The notes beneath the pieces were generated by a model, which worked only from the letters and a program-made list of their open reading frames with translations, ran no database searches and was not told the DNA's origin. This document shows, piece by piece, positions 27,001-35,059 of a stretch of 64,000 nucleotides of DNA (its first letter is position 1; every line of letters begins with the position of its first letter). The DNA is from Ostrinia nubilalis (lineage: Eukaryota; Arthropoda; Insecta; Lepidoptera; Crambidae), in NCBI RefSeq assembly GCF_963855985.1, contig NC_087092.1, positions 10,726,001 to 10,790,000 on the forward strand, read 5' to 3'. Made by a program: the position numbers and the translations under genes.

Positions 27001-30000
27001 CGCCTCACAACAGAAACGCCCATGCACTCTGCGATGTCCATCTCCAGAGACCTGCATACGCTCTGTCTCTTTCTTCTTCTTAGTCGGGAACTCTTGTCAG
27101 AGAGGTCGTGGTTGCGCTGACGAGGTACACGGTAAGGTGTTCGATGTCATCTCCGAGCTCTGTCTAGCAGCCTCCAGCTCTGACTCACCCAGTAACAGGC
27201 AAAGCGTGTGCGCCGCGTCGAGCTGCACGGCCACGCAGCGCACGAAAAGAAGTCGCGCCAGCCCCGCCGCCGCCTCCATAGCAGAAACCCCCATGCACTC
27301 CGTGACGTCACTCTCCAGACTCGCATACGCTGCCTAGCACTCTAGTACTGACTCACCCAGTAGCTGGCAGAGCGCGTGCGCCGCGTCGAGCTGCACGGCC
27401 ACGCAGCGTACAAACAGTAGCCGCGCCAGCCGCGCAGCTGCCTCCACGGCAGAGACACCCAAGCACTCCATGACGTCACTCTCCAGACTCGCATACGCTC
27501 CGTCTAGCAGACTCTAGTACTGACTCACCCAGTAGCAGGCAAAGCGCGTGCGCCGCGTCGAGCTGCACCGCTACGCAGCGCACGAAAAGAAGTCGCGCCA
27601 ACCCCGCCGCTGCCTCCACAGCAGAAACGCCCATGCACTCAGCGATGTCCATCTCCAGGGATTTACATATCGCTTTGCCTGGAATTTAGAATTTTAATTA
27701 TATTTTTCTAATTTAATTTTCGAGTGAACCACTTAACAACTATCCGGCTCGAAGGACCAGAAAAAGTGTGGCTGGAAAAGGTAAGCAGAGTCTGAGTTAT
27801 ACGGAAGCAATAAACGGTGAATTGATATAGTCGATCTTTCTTACACCATGCTACCACAAGCGACTGGGGTACAATTATATTCTGATAAGTTGGCAGCATA
27901 CTTTCTTATATGAGCTTAAATAAGACCTTTCTGCACTTCCCACGTTGACTTGTGTCTCCCTCTGTCACCTCTTAGTATACATTGTGGGAGTAGTTCTCTT
28001 CAGCTTGGCCATGACCATAAGACTCACCCAGCTGCGTGTCGTGTTCGGCGCGCGCGTGCAGCAGCGGCAGCACCGGCAGCAGGCTGGCCAGCAGCCGCCA
28101 CCAGCACGCCTCGCTGAGCACCAGGCGGCCGCGGAGAAGGTAAAGCATTATCTCGCTGGCACTTTTTTCCACCTAAAATAAAAATGGTATTCACATTTTA
28201 CACTGTCGACATTACACCAGCTCGCACTAAGCATTTCGATAACTCTTTTATAATGCGAACAGCTAGGGAATGGAATTCGCTGTCTGCTGCTGTCTTCCAG
28301 AACACTATAATCCGGACCTTTTCAAGACGAGAGTGAATAGGCACTTACAGGGCAGATATGTACCATCCTAGACTGCATCTCACTTAACACCAGGTGCGAT
28401 TGCAGTCAAATACCTGCCTTGTTATGCATAAAAAAATCACTATAAGAAAAAAAGTGTAACAAGTTCCTTAATGAATTAAAAGATGGAGCGAGAACTAATC
28501 ACGTGCAAATACACTCACCGATTTTGTCTTTGACGAGAGCCCATGACAGCATATTTCAGTCAAGATCCCGACATCACATAGCAGCGTAAGACATTTCTCA
28601 TTTTCCGACTGGTTGGCGTCGTCTCCGACCAGTACAAACCGCACCATGTCCACCATATAGGAGTAGAACTTAGCTTGCACCCATTCAACATTGTGAGCCA
28701 TCAGGCTGAGAGCGATACTTCGCGCGATGGACCAATAGCTGTCATCTAAATTCCAGTCTTTAGTTCTTTTTAGCAGTATATCAGCTACATCACTAAGATA
28801 TGCTTCACTCATATGCAACTCTAATGCAGGGAGAGACTTCTTAATCACCGTAAGAACGGTTTTAGAGTTACGACAAGAGTTTTTGTTCTTCATAAAGCAT
28901 ACAGCGTCGTCCATGCTAGCAGTTAGCTTCGTAAGTTCTCTGTATTTGCTTTTGTATTCGTGGTCAACTGAAGTTTTCGCAGTCTGAAATTGTAGTTAAG
29001 ACTCTTTGAACGAGAAGAATTTAAAATCATTTTAAAATGAAAGTGGAAAAATCTTATTATTTTTTTAGTAAAATCGATACTTGAGCAAGAATCATCAAGA
29101 TTGCTGAGGGTGATATAGTGCTTTGTGGTGTTTCTTTAACTTATGTTTAGGAGTAGGCAGCTAGGCTGCATGCTAAATAATTACTTGAGCACTACATAGT
29201 ACATACCACAACTCTCTAAGGCTGAGTTGCACCACCTAACTTTGACCGTAACTATAACGTTAACCAATGCTTTTTGTATGGAGTTAGACATATTTTTGAC
29301 GTTTGTCAAAGTTAAAGTAAGATGGCGCAACCCAGCCTAAATGAAGACAAACCTGCAAAGCCAAGGCAATCTTGTCGCTCATCTCAGGATACAGTATAGG
29401 CAGCGCTGGGTCCAGCTGTGCGGACTGTAAGGCGGTCACCAATGCCGTGGGCGGTAGTGCTGATTGACGCGCCCAAGACAGCAGAGATACAGCGCAGTTA
29501 ACGAGGCGCAACCACACTGCGCGCCGGTGAAACTGCTCAGGGTCGTCTAGAAATGACTGTCTGGAAAGAATAAGTGTGAAGGTATCATCCAATTCAACAT
29601 TCAAGCATGTGTTGCAGTTCTAAAACATGCTATTGATAACAATAGTGTTATCAATAGCACATAATACTGGAATAGTCCAGTGAGGATGTAGCGCGCAAAC
29701 GAGGTGTATTCCGTTAGGTTGGCTAAATGCCCGCGGGTCGCTCTTATTATGTTGCCTGCACCGACACGGCCACGGCCAATAGGAGCGCTTCCCGCCTACG
29801 CGTCGGCATCGGACCACGCTCTGCGCGCCCCCTCTCGCGACGCTCCCATTGTTAGATTTGTTAGAGACAGTAAGCCGTACGAAAAAATTGTAATGGTGCG
29901 TCCACACTGGGCGCACGGGCTGTGTGGGCGCACGGGCTCGCGCGGCACGCTGGTCATCTTGCTCACCCTGCTCTTGAGTGAGCAGGATGTCGAACATGCC

Positions 30001-32561
30001 GCGCGAGCCCGTGCGCCCAGTGTGGACGCACCATAACAAATTACGCCTTACCGCCACTCACTATCGATCGAAACTCATGTATTGAATGTCTTATCATTGG
30101 GTAAATATCAGGTAGCCAATAAAATAGGTCAATGGGAACTTGGGCGAGGGTTCAGAATAAGATAAACTCATGATTTAACCCTTCAAGCTCTCTCGATTCG
30201 CGATACAATAGATAATAAATTGTTACGCGGTCTTATGTGACCGTTTGAGGTTTGGTGGGTTAATAAATATACACTTACTTGTATTTCATTATAAGATCTC
30301 CTAACAATCGCATTACCATGCAGCTCTTGTGTGCTATGTCTCTGTGGGTCTTCGTTGAGTGGTCCACACACCAAAAAGATTCACTAACACAATCTAGCAG
30401 TAAATCTATTAATGATTCTGCTAAGTCTAAGCAGGTATTTAGTTCTTTCTGGAAATAATAAAATACTTTATTTAATTTTTTACCAAAATATTTCATTAAT
30501 CATTTAGAGCCTTTGCACACCATGTTTTTAAACGCGCCGACGCTTTTTTCCTACAAACGGCTATAGGTATAGTCTGCCTTCGCGTGTCCGCGCTGTCAGC
30601 GCGTTAAGAAAACGTGATGTGTATAGATCCTTAAGGTGCTTAAATGTTGGGAATACTTAGATACTTACCAAATTCAATATTTCAGATCTATGACTCACAT
30701 CTGTTGAGGCTACATTGCGAGCCATGGTCGATATTACACCATGGAGGGTATCGAGCACATAGATTGCAGCTGGTAACTGCCGTAGTGCTGTTAAGCTATC
30801 GTCCTGATGCACTACATTTATATCAACACTACTTGTCATCCTTTCCAGTTCATTATTCAAATGATCTTCCACTTCTCTATGATCTTCTGGAAGCTATGAA
30901 GTAAAGTATGTCATTATTCTGTATTTACAATTACTAATAGGAAATTATGATTTTGTGAAAAAATTTAAGAGAACAAAAGAAGAAAAATCCTTGTACACTA
31001 ATTTTTAAAGTAACAAACCTTGTTAGTGTCATGGATCAAATCTTTAGACGTAAGCTCCAGAAGTCTTCTGCGCAGAGCCCTTGTAACATACAGAAGTACT
31101 TGCAATGCCTCACCTGGTCGGTTGCCATGATCTCCTTGGGCTATTGAGAGGAGATTCTGGAATATCACATTTTAAAATTAAGTATTAAGTCCAGTAGGTC
31201 TTAGAATATGCAAATATACTTATAAGAACTTACTTTTATTATTGCAGGCCTATTCAAAAAGATCTCAACAGGAAAATCTTGCAGGAACACATCACGGATA
31301 AACCGACAGCATCTACGCACCGACTTGAGTAGTTTCAATGCATCCTCAATCAAAAGCATTGTTTTTGTATCTGAAACACTGAGTTCCACCCATGGGAAGA
31401 GCAGAACTTTTATGCATTCAATTGTTTCATATCTGCAACAAACAAATACATTATTTTTGAAACTATTTCTCAATTATCAAATCAAAGAGTAAACAACAAT
31501 TTTAGAAAAATATAATAATAGATAATATCACTTACACATAATTTTCAGTCCTTATTTCAATTTCTTCATTAGAAACTGAGGTTTCTTTAGATGTTGGAAA
31601 GTTAGGATCTATGTTGTAGTAGTTACTGTTTTGCCCACTTTCAGAACTGTAAAGCAAGAAAAAATTAAAAAATCTGACACAAAAAACATGCATGTGATTG
31701 GGTTCGCTTGAAATATTTATTGACAGTGAAGTTGTAAATGATTTTTACTATAGTTATAGTTACATTAAGTATTTACATGTACTTTTTATAATTTTTATCT
31801 CTCTGTTAGAAACTATAGAAAAGAGTTTACTATTATAATCTCTTGGTGTAAAAGAGTAAAAATAGAGTTGAATATTCATACTTTTAATTAAAAATCCAGT
31901 AACATACCTGTTTGTAGAAGGCAAATCAAGCCTTGGAATGGCGACATTGTCAGCAGACTCAACTGTGCTCAAAAATTTCAAAGTTTCAATCAAGTCTTCA
32001 AACGTCTCTAATGCCTTGGGATCTGTTATTTTATGTTTCACCTTATCCAAACGAATTAGCAAAGTTCTGATGCCAATTTCTTTAGCTATGTAAGTGCCTC
32101 CTTTAGTCTGAAACATTGTCCATGATTGATTCAAAATTTTATTCAGAGCAATATGATTCTAAAGTACTAAATAAATAATGAACTACCAATTATTGGTAGT
32201 TCATTTAATCATTGTAATAATCTTACCTTGATAGTTTGGATAAATAAATTAAGTGCCTCTCTTTGTAAAGACGGTTGTGAGCTATGAAACCAGTCCACCA
32301 GAGCTTCGATGAGATCTCTGGTGCTAGACAGTTCATCCTCCAATTCCCAGCCTAGAGACAACTTTGTAAGTAGCAGTTTAAGAGAACGTTCACGAATTTC
32401 TGTAATGGGGTGCCCTGAAAGAATTTATTATTATTGTTGTAACAATATTTGAGTAAAATTTTTTTGTGATTAAGTTAGGGTTACGGAAAACTCGTTGTAC
32501 AAAGCATGTGTGACTTACTTAGCTTGTTAATATAGTTAGAAAGGACTTGTGCTGACGACAT
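1..32561 (-). CDS. RTTN: Rotatin (Ana3/RTTN orthologue), 30 exons, 3' end outside window
   Basis: Rotatin is a large armadillo/HEAT-like protein needed for centriole assembly and integrity and for ciliary basal bodies (known for human RTTN and fly Ana3). The ATG is at 32561-32559. I joined 30 exons by GT..AG borders. Every junction keeps the reading frame and the running total is about 1,877 codons; human rotatin is about 2,226 residues, so a few hundred are missing beyond the left edge. Family matches: the N-terminal segment (INKL, then EIRERSLKLLLTKL) parallels the start of human rotatin; exon 5 has DVFLQDFPVEIFLNRPAI; exon 11 has LYLLRGRLVLSEACWW; exon 9 has SFLDDPEQFHRRAVWLRLVN. The gene is head-to-head with SKIC3, carries a P450 gene in intron 22 and holds four exon-repeat arrays. 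Gene identity is very sure; individual weak splice sites (exons 26 and 27) are less so. Confidence 0.95.
146..7891 (-). CDS. RTTN: Rotatin exons 23-30 (C-terminal part, incomplete)
   Basis: Exons, low to high: 7783-7891, 7036-7264, 6415-6581, 4648-4815, 3878-4153, 3352-3530, 1810-2011, 146-324. Exon 24 carries the segment RSHKCGDVHVSPSL. For exon 26 I chose the acceptor TTTTCTAG at 4815. An alternative at 4869 is in the same phase and would add 18 residues, but it has a poor pyrimidine tract. Exon 27 uses an unusual GTTAGA donor. Exon 30 ends in AAG|GTAATG at phase 0, so at least one more exon lies to the left. Exon 28 is the parent of a tandem array. Confidence 0.88.
400..612. mobile_element. 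Palindromic MITE
   Basis: Long imperfect inverted repeat: CACGTAGAATTTTGTCCA with GACCCCAAGCTACCCATCCT on the left recurs inverted on the right (AGGATGGGTAGCTTGGGGTC, TGGACAAAATTCTACGTG). A related degenerate copy sits at 20225-20345. Confidence 0.8.
819..1506. mobile_element. Foldback DNA element with about 170-base inverted ends
   Basis: Ends TACAGGGTGGAAACG and CGTTTCCACCCTGTA, and the following roughly 150 bases are inverted copies (AGTGATCTCACTCGATTATT, TCCAGTTTATTCTGTAAC). A third internal copy of part of the arm lies at about 1190-1290. No transposase. It is inside rotatin intron 29. Confidence 0.8.
1634..1780. mobile_element. Palindromic MITE, family copy A
   Basis: Ends AGGGCTGATTTTTCAATCG and its inverse. 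The arms contain GGATAACTTTTATCTGAAGAATAA. It lies only 30 bases from the exon 29 donor. Copies: 23608-23757, and a degenerate half at 18970-19060. Confidence 0.8.
2402..3311 (-). repeat. Tandem copies of rotatin exon 28 (array of 5)
   Basis: Five further copies of exon 28 follow it in intron 28, spaced roughly 135-215 bases apart. The unit holds the whole exon, including an acceptor-like CTAG and the donor GTATGT, with a spacer of about 40 bases. Copies lack eight bases present in the parent, so the copy length is 171, divisible by three, with phase 0 at both ends. The copy at 2538-2708 is fully open and could be spliced after exon 28 in frame. The copy at 3141-3311 and the one near 2752-2922 carry single-base frameshifts, the one at about 2945-3110 has lost its donor, and the one at 2402-2495 is internally deleted. 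Confidence 0.85.
4276..4372. repeat. Short AT-rich tandem repeat
   Basis: ATTTTAATAAAAATTTGGAA plus GCAAATTATTAAA repeats twice at about 35 bases, with a third partial unit, in rotatin intron 26. Confidence 0.7.
4940..5185 (-). mobile_element. Interspersed repeat (SINE/LINE-tail-like), copy 1
   Basis: Inverted relative of 17695-17950: both share CCAATGACAGTTTAACTTTC, a segment GACAAACTTGACCTT and a GGAGTTGCAGCGATGGGA-like stretch. The two copies are diverged and lie in different rotatin introns. Confidence 0.65.
5190..6400. other. AT-rich rotatin intron 25, no gene seen
   Basis: No convincing ORF, RNA gene or structured repeat. Probably ordinary intron and decayed repeats. Confidence 0.6.
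8845..9841. mobile_element. piggyBac-like non-autonomous element (997 bases)
   Basis: Flanked on both sides by TTAA (8841-8844 and 9842-9845), with inverted termini CCCTTCATTTGGCA and the matching right end TGCCAAATGAAGGG bar one base. TTAA duplication plus CCC..GGG termini is the piggyBac signature. No transposase ORF. It contains a (GTCT)n-associated fragment at about 9300-9420. Confidence 0.85.
10084..10285 (-). mobile_element. (GTCT)n-associated interspersed repeat (MINE-like)
   Basis: Carries the hallmark sequence of a common lepidopteran repeat: ATTATAAATGCGACAG, a CTGTCTGTCTGTCTTG run, TTGAGTCCCGGGAAAGGACA, TATCCCGGTTTTTGAAACAG and GGGCGAAGCCGCGGGCGGA. Same family at 62514-62740 and 63035-63230, and as fragments elsewhere. 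Confidence 0.75.
10290..11391. other. Intron between the repeat and the P450 3' end, no gene seen
   Basis: AT-rich, with a short (CA)n run at 10413-10427. The P450 3' UTR lies at its right end, but no strong AATAAA is obvious within 100 bases of the P450 stop. Confidence 0.5.
11392..13219 (-). CDS. Cytochrome P450, CYP6-like (CYP3 clan), nested in rotatin intron 22
   Basis: A heme-thiolate monooxygenase, expected in the endoplasmic reticulum membrane; CYP6 enzymes oxidise plant toxins, insecticides and other lipophilic compounds in insects. Two exons, 11899-13219 and 11561 down to 11392, join at CCT-G|GT to give 496 residues, a normal length. The N-terminus is a hydrophobic anchor (VSFIVFLLLLLTIF). 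Visible motifs: WKAMR (helix C), AGLETSS (helix I oxygen-binding), ETLR (helix K), FDPDRF, and the heme loop FGEGPRSCPG with the ligand Cys439; the intron splits the last Gly of this motif. The C-terminus (YDSRSVLLKNKGGIWLRF) is complete. An upstream in-frame ATG at 13270 would add 17 polar residues, so I prefer the start just before the anchor. The family is judged from memory of CYP6 sequences; the subfamily is not assigned. Confidence 0.93.
13220..15498. other. P450 upstream region and remainder of rotatin intron 22
   Basis: A moderately GC-rich stretch at 13290-13540 probably holds the P450 5' UTR and promoter. The rest is AT-rich. Small ORFs at 13274-13612 and 14948-15265 resemble no family I know. 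Confidence 0.45.
15499..27678 (-). CDS. RTTN: Rotatin exons 12-22 (central part)
   Basis: Exons, low to high: 27529-27678, 26180-26304, 25717-25934, 24541-24677, 24124-24336, 23237-23486, 20448-20620, 19926-20192, 19165-19385, 17388-17532, 15499-15629. Exon 14 has EPSLRRSTLQQLSVMM, and exon 16 has RRRVPALPECVTQRCALPF, which aligns with a human segment running RRYHLPVHVIGHHAVSPYS. Exon 21 (QLRAAALAAMAALAHHPQLM) and exon 22 (FAARILSDRREANVCRAGAA) are clear armadillo-type helices. Exons 12, 14 and 17 are strikingly GC-rich against AT-rich introns and each is followed by a tandem array of exon copies, described separately. Confidence 0.93.
16557..16745. mobile_element. Palindromic MITE (about 185 bases)
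   Basis: Inverted arms GTGTTTTCGCGATTGAAAAA, TCCGCCAGATGGCAATACGT and GCGAGGTCCAAATGCTGCA return inverted after a short AT-rich loop (GACATGACATTGACAGATAT). No ORF. Confidence 0.85.
17206..17370. mobile_element. Palindromic MITE ending beside exon 21
   Basis: Arms GGGGGCGTAGTGCGAATTTA and CATCAAACGTATTCGATATC are repeated inverted, ending CTAAGCCCCC. The right end is 18 bases from the exon 21 donor at 17387, so it lies almost at the splice site. Confidence 0.85.
17695..17950 (+). mobile_element. Interspersed repeat (SINE/LINE-tail-like), copy 2
   Basis: Opposite orientation to 4940-5185, with shared CCAATGACAGTTTAACTTTC. It also contains GCCACACGGGAGTTGTAGCG. Not further classified. Confidence 0.6.
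20225..20345. mobile_element. Degenerate copy of the 400-612 MITE
   Basis: Shares GGGTAGATTGGGGTCATTG-like sequence and ATAATTACGCGCGTGCGATAA with the right arm of the palindrome at 400-612. In rotatin intron 18. Confidence 0.6.
20880..23232 (-). repeat. Tandem copies of rotatin exon 17 (9 copies plus 2 truncated)
   Basis: Downstream of exon 17 the sequence repeats its 3' part, encoding LLALENATSHAQVADALCLL, nine more times with the exon end, plus twice truncated. Donor positions fall near 23015, 22793, 22587, 22205, 21972, 21588, 21353 and 20888; the copy near 21118 has lost its GT. The spacer between parent and first copy is 83 bases, starts GTAAGT and ends GCATTTAG. The first three copies (23016-23153, 22794-22931, 22588-22716) are 138, 138 and 129 bases, all divisible by three and in the required phase 2. 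Further copies have drifted out of frame at the proposed acceptor. Confidence 0.88.
23608..23757. mobile_element. Palindromic MITE, family copy B
   Basis: Same family as 1634-1780: GACTGATTTTTCAACCGTCG at the left and an inverted counterpart at the right, around GCACATTGACAATTTCAGTA. Confidence 0.8.
23782..23877. mobile_element. Short palindromic element
   Basis: Ends AGATGCGCGCCGCGATAA and TTATCACGGCGCGCATCT. The centre ATCGATTTTGCCCATACATT is shared with the first bases of the window. Confidence 0.7.
24971..25711 (-). repeat. 184-base tandem copies of rotatin exon 14 (4 copies)
   Basis: The GTAATG donor and the last 150 bases of exon 14 recur at a period of 184 bases (188 for the first step), with starts at 24971, 25155, 25339, 25523 and the parent at 25711. 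Copies are nearly identical, so the array is young or homogenised. Each has a 34-base spacer, GTAATG to GCTTAG, then a 150-base open exon piece in the phase of exon 14 (for example 24977-25126). Reading through the donor meets TAA at once. The apparent cysteine-rich plus-strand ORFs here are antisense shadows. Confidence 0.92.
26020..26150. mobile_element. Interspersed repeat fragment in rotatin intron 13
   Basis: GC-rich block (CCCCCGAGGATTTCGGTCCT, CGCGTCCAGGTTCTTCCCGA) unlike the flanking intron. It resembles a repeat common in moth genomes from memory; class uncertain. Confidence 0.45.
26524..27528 (-). repeat. Tandem copies of rotatin exon 12 (5 copies plus a fragment)
   Basis: Exon 12 (AECMGVSAVEAAAGLARLL..) is followed by copies whose shared core occurs near 27370, 27199, 26957, 26787 and 26610. 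Spacers of about 23-30 bases start GTGAGTC and end CTAG or TTAG. Copies 27357-27503 and 26598-26744 are each 147 bases, fully open and in phase 1 after the parent. The others are broken by small indels, and the one near 26957 has an internal deletion. A fragment of a sixth copy begins at about 26574. One spacer near 27050-27150 is expanded by foreign sequence. Confidence 0.87.
28028..32561 (-). CDS. RTTN: Rotatin exons 1-11 (N-terminal part)
   Basis: Exons, written low to high: 32519-32561, 32227-32414, 31908-32107, 31536-31646, 31234-31432, 31019-31156, 30669-30893, 30279-30448, 29353-29560, 28519-28983, 28028-28172. Together they give about 697 codons. Exons 1-2 encode the RTTN_N-type amino-terminal region. 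Exon 4 is a polar linker (SESGQNSNYYN). Exons 5-11 are helical. Donors are mostly GTAAGT, GTATGT or GTGAGT. The acceptors have ordinary pyrimidine tracts. Introns are short (about 80-1,000 bases), and two of them carry palindromic elements and a LINE tail. Confidence 0.94.
28203..28435 (+). mobile_element. LINE 3'-end fragment (CR1/Jockey-type tail)
   Basis: Conceptual plus-strand reading gives RTAREWNSLSAAVFQ and TFKR-like residues followed by a HPR..LT stretch, the recognisable C-terminal end of Lepidoptera LINE ORF2s, with a frameshift. Truncated, antisense to rotatin intron 10. Confidence 0.65.
29219..29340. mobile_element. Short MITE (about 120 bases)
   Basis: Ends TAAGGCTGAGTTGCACCACC and an imperfect inverse GGCGCAACCCAGCCTAA, with CTAACTTTGAC and GTCAAAGTTA inside. 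It ends only 13 bases from the exon 9 donor. Confidence 0.75.
29622..29664. repeat. Small perfect hairpin
   Basis: TGCTATTGATAAC is followed after six bases by GTTATCAATAGCA, a 13-base perfect inverted repeat in rotatin intron 8. Confidence 0.6.
29887..30036. mobile_element. GC-rich palindromic MITE
   Basis: TAATGGTGCGTCCACACTGG and GCGCACGGGCTCGCGCGGC recur inverted, ending CCAGTGTGGACGCACCATAA. The loop holds a smaller inverted pair around CTCACCCTGCTC. No ORF of interest. Confidence 0.85.
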
Positions 32562-33290
32562 GTCCACTTTATCAGTAAATAAACTAGGAAAAGTAATTTT
32601 AACTAAAATAAACGGAATTTCCAATCTCTTCTTCTTCTTCTTTTATTATGGCAACGGCTTGGTTTTGAGAACCATGATTTCGCCAATGTCACGTAAACAG
32701 TTTTGACAAAGTAACAGGGTTTACAAAAAACAAAAATATTTAACGTTTCTAATAATAAGCAAAATTAAATCTCCGTCCGATTGTTGTTTACATTTTTAAA
32801 CTTTGACATCTTTTTTTTTAAACATGTTGCGTTGCGCAAAGATAATATCAAACCAGAGATGATATAATTTTACGTAAATATTTGTTTTCCCGATAAAACG
32901 CAGGAATGAAAGTGGGAACTGAACTTTTTATTATAGTTCCAAAATACTGAACTGTCCTATGCATGACATTGACAGTGGGGCGCCACCGTCAATACCGGAT
33001 CGCTAGTTCCGATTTTTGCCATGTTGGAAACCGTATAGTTGAACGATGGTATAATATCGCCCCCCTGTCATTGAGTTTGGTGGGACAGTTCAGCGTGGGT
33101 CATCTATATCCTCTGCCCTCTGATAACGAGGAAAGCTCTTAGCTACTTCGCCTACTTGTCTTCTTCTTCACTTCACTAACGTGTGCAGCTTTGACCAAGA
33201 TAAAGCTCTATCTATGCCTGATTATATCAACGGCCTAAATGCCTGATTATGACAGTTCGTTGCTGTTCATATGTCACCAAACTGTCAAAC
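32562..33290. promoter_or_regulatory. Shared upstream region of rotatin and (before LINE insertion) SKIC3
   Basis: This is the intergenic DNA left of the LINE. A TTC-rich run (32629-32641) and GGCAACGG lie just upstream of the rotatin ATG. Removing the LINE and one target copy leaves about 0.96 kb between the rotatin and SKIC3 start codons, compatible with a bidirectional promoter. A segment at about 32990-33110 may be an old interspersed repeat. No coding sequence is seen. Confidence 0.5.
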
Positions 33291-33484
33291 GAAAAAGCGC
33301 GGGAAACGTCGGGCGGTGTAGACGTCTTTCTAGGGTTTTATTATTTTTTGTTAGAATTAATAACTAAATAGGATCAGTAAAGTAGTGTAGTGTATTTGTT
33401 TTAAGTGTATTGTTGTATTTATTTTATAGTTTGTGTACTATTTCATCGGGCAACTGGTAAGTTGTTCTTTTCTTAATTGGTCCG

Positions 33485-35059
33485 ATGGACGTCTCTGATG
33501 ATCCTGGGGGAGGCATCCCCCAGGCTTCTAACTTTGTAACTATCTCGTCTGATAATGTAAACTTGGTAAGCGAAAGCTCTTTTGTGGATACGGACGGTTC
33601 TGAATGCAATGTTAATAGTAAACGAAAACGAACTCATGCTCCTCGAAAACTTTGTAAGCATTGCAATAAAAAAAGGAGACACCATAATAAACAAGGCGTA
33701 ATAAATGAAAACGATTGTCAATGCGAAAATTCATCGGACAAGTTACTTTTAAATTCTAAATCCGCTTTGAATTCTACCCTGAATATCAACCCTTCAGTAC
33801 CAAATTCAGCTAGTGTTTCTGAAGAGAATTCTTTACGACAACCTATTGGTAGGCAGTCATATCTAGCGTCGGATTTGTCACCATACGTAATACACGTGCA
33901 AAAAGAGATAACTTCTCCAAATGATAATGCTACTGTACACCCTGTCTCATTTGGCCATTTTTTAAAAAAGAATTCAATTCATAATGTTATCAATGGAAGC
34001 CTGAAAAAAATTGGTAGGAATAGATTGTCTATTGCTTTCTCAACTCATGAAGCTGCCAATGCATTTTTGAATAACAAGTTATTAACTCTAAATAAGTACA
34101 AAGCTTTCATCCCGGCTACTAATGTTACTCGTATGGGGGTTGTCCGAGGGGTACCCTTAGATTGGTCCGATGAGGAAATTATTGAGAACATGTCTGTTCC
34201 AATTGGATGTGGCAGCATTCTGAAAGTAAGGCGTTTAAAAAGGAAGAATGTAAACAATGGTAAATCAGAATTTGTTCCAATTGAAACAGTAGTTGTAACC
34301 TTTGATGGACAAGTCTTACCCAAAAGAATATTTATGTGCTTCACTTCTTTACCGGTGGAGTTGTACATATTCCCCACCATCCAATGCTTTCAGTGCTGCA
34401 GATACGGTCATATCAAAAGTCAATGTAGGTCTACTCCTCGTTGCTTCAGGTGTGGGCAAAGTCATTCCGGGGATAACTGTTCTGTTCATGAAGATGATCT
34501 TGTGTGTGTTTTATGTTCTGGTTCGCATTTTGCTACCAGCAAAAAGTGTCCAGAATTTCTGAGGCAGCGAAATATTAAGGAAACTATGGCGAAAGATTGT
34601 TTGACTTATGCTGAAGCAATGAAATTACACCCTCCGGCTACTAAATCTTATGCTGATGTATTAACTTCTTCTCCACCTCCTCCAAGCCCAAATAAAAGAA
34701 ATATTGGATTTAATAAAAACAACATGAGTACCAGTAGTTCATACAAAAAGACCATATTTTTAAAACCAAAAGATCCCCCCAAATTTAATAAAGGGTATGA
34801 TCGGGCCAGTCATGAGGCCCTGATTAAGGACTTTAATTCACCATTTTCCCCATCTCAAAGTATTCTTGTAAACAATAACAAAAATGATTCTTTGTCCGAA
34901 ATGTCTATTAAAGAACTGCTCATTACTCTTCTTCATTCTTTGTCCCAGTCTAATTATTTATCCTCACCGTCCAACGTTGCCCCTTCTAATAAGAATACCT
35001 CAGAAGTAATTGACTGTAATAATGGACCAGTTGTCCATAATACAGTGGAACTGCCGTAG
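33485..35059 (+). CDS. LINE ORF1, gag-like RNA-binding protein
   Basis: The 524-residue nucleic-acid chaperone of the retrotransposon. It starts with a low-complexity basic region (KRKRTHAPRKLCKHCNKKRR), then an RRM-like segment, then three CCHC knuckles at about residues 300-356: CFQCCRYGHIKSQC, CFRCGQSHSGDNC and CVLCSGSHFATSKKC. A proline/serine-rich tail follows. The frame is open throughout. Its last 50 bases overlap the start of ORF2 in another frame, so ORF2 translation presumably needs reinitiation or a similar mechanism. Confidence 0.93.
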   Translation: MDVSDDPGGGIPQASNFVTISSDNVNLVSESSFVDTDGSECNVNSKRKRTHAPRKLCKHCNKKRRHHNKQGVINENDCQCENSSDKLLLNSKSALNSTLNINPSVPNSASVSEENSLRQPIGRQSYLASDLSPYVIHVQKEITSPNDNATVHPVSFGHFLKKNSIHNVINGSLKKIGRNRLSIAFSTHEAANAFLNNKLLTLNKYKAFIPATNVTRMGVVRGVPLDWSDEEIIENMSVPIGCGSILKVRRLKRKNVNNGKSEFVPIETVVVTFDGQVLPKRIFMCFTSLPVELYIFPTIQCFQCCRYGHIKSQCRSTPRCFRCGQSHSGDNCSVHEDDLVCVLCSGSHFATSKKCPEFLRQRNIKETMAKDCLTYAEAMKLHPPATKSYADVLTSSPPPPSPNKRNIGFNKNNMSTSSSYKKTIFLKPKDPPKFNKGYDRASHEALIKDFNSPFSPSQSILVNNNKNDSLSEMSIKELLITLLHSLSQSNYLSSPSNVAPSNKNTSEVIDCNNGPVVHNTVELP

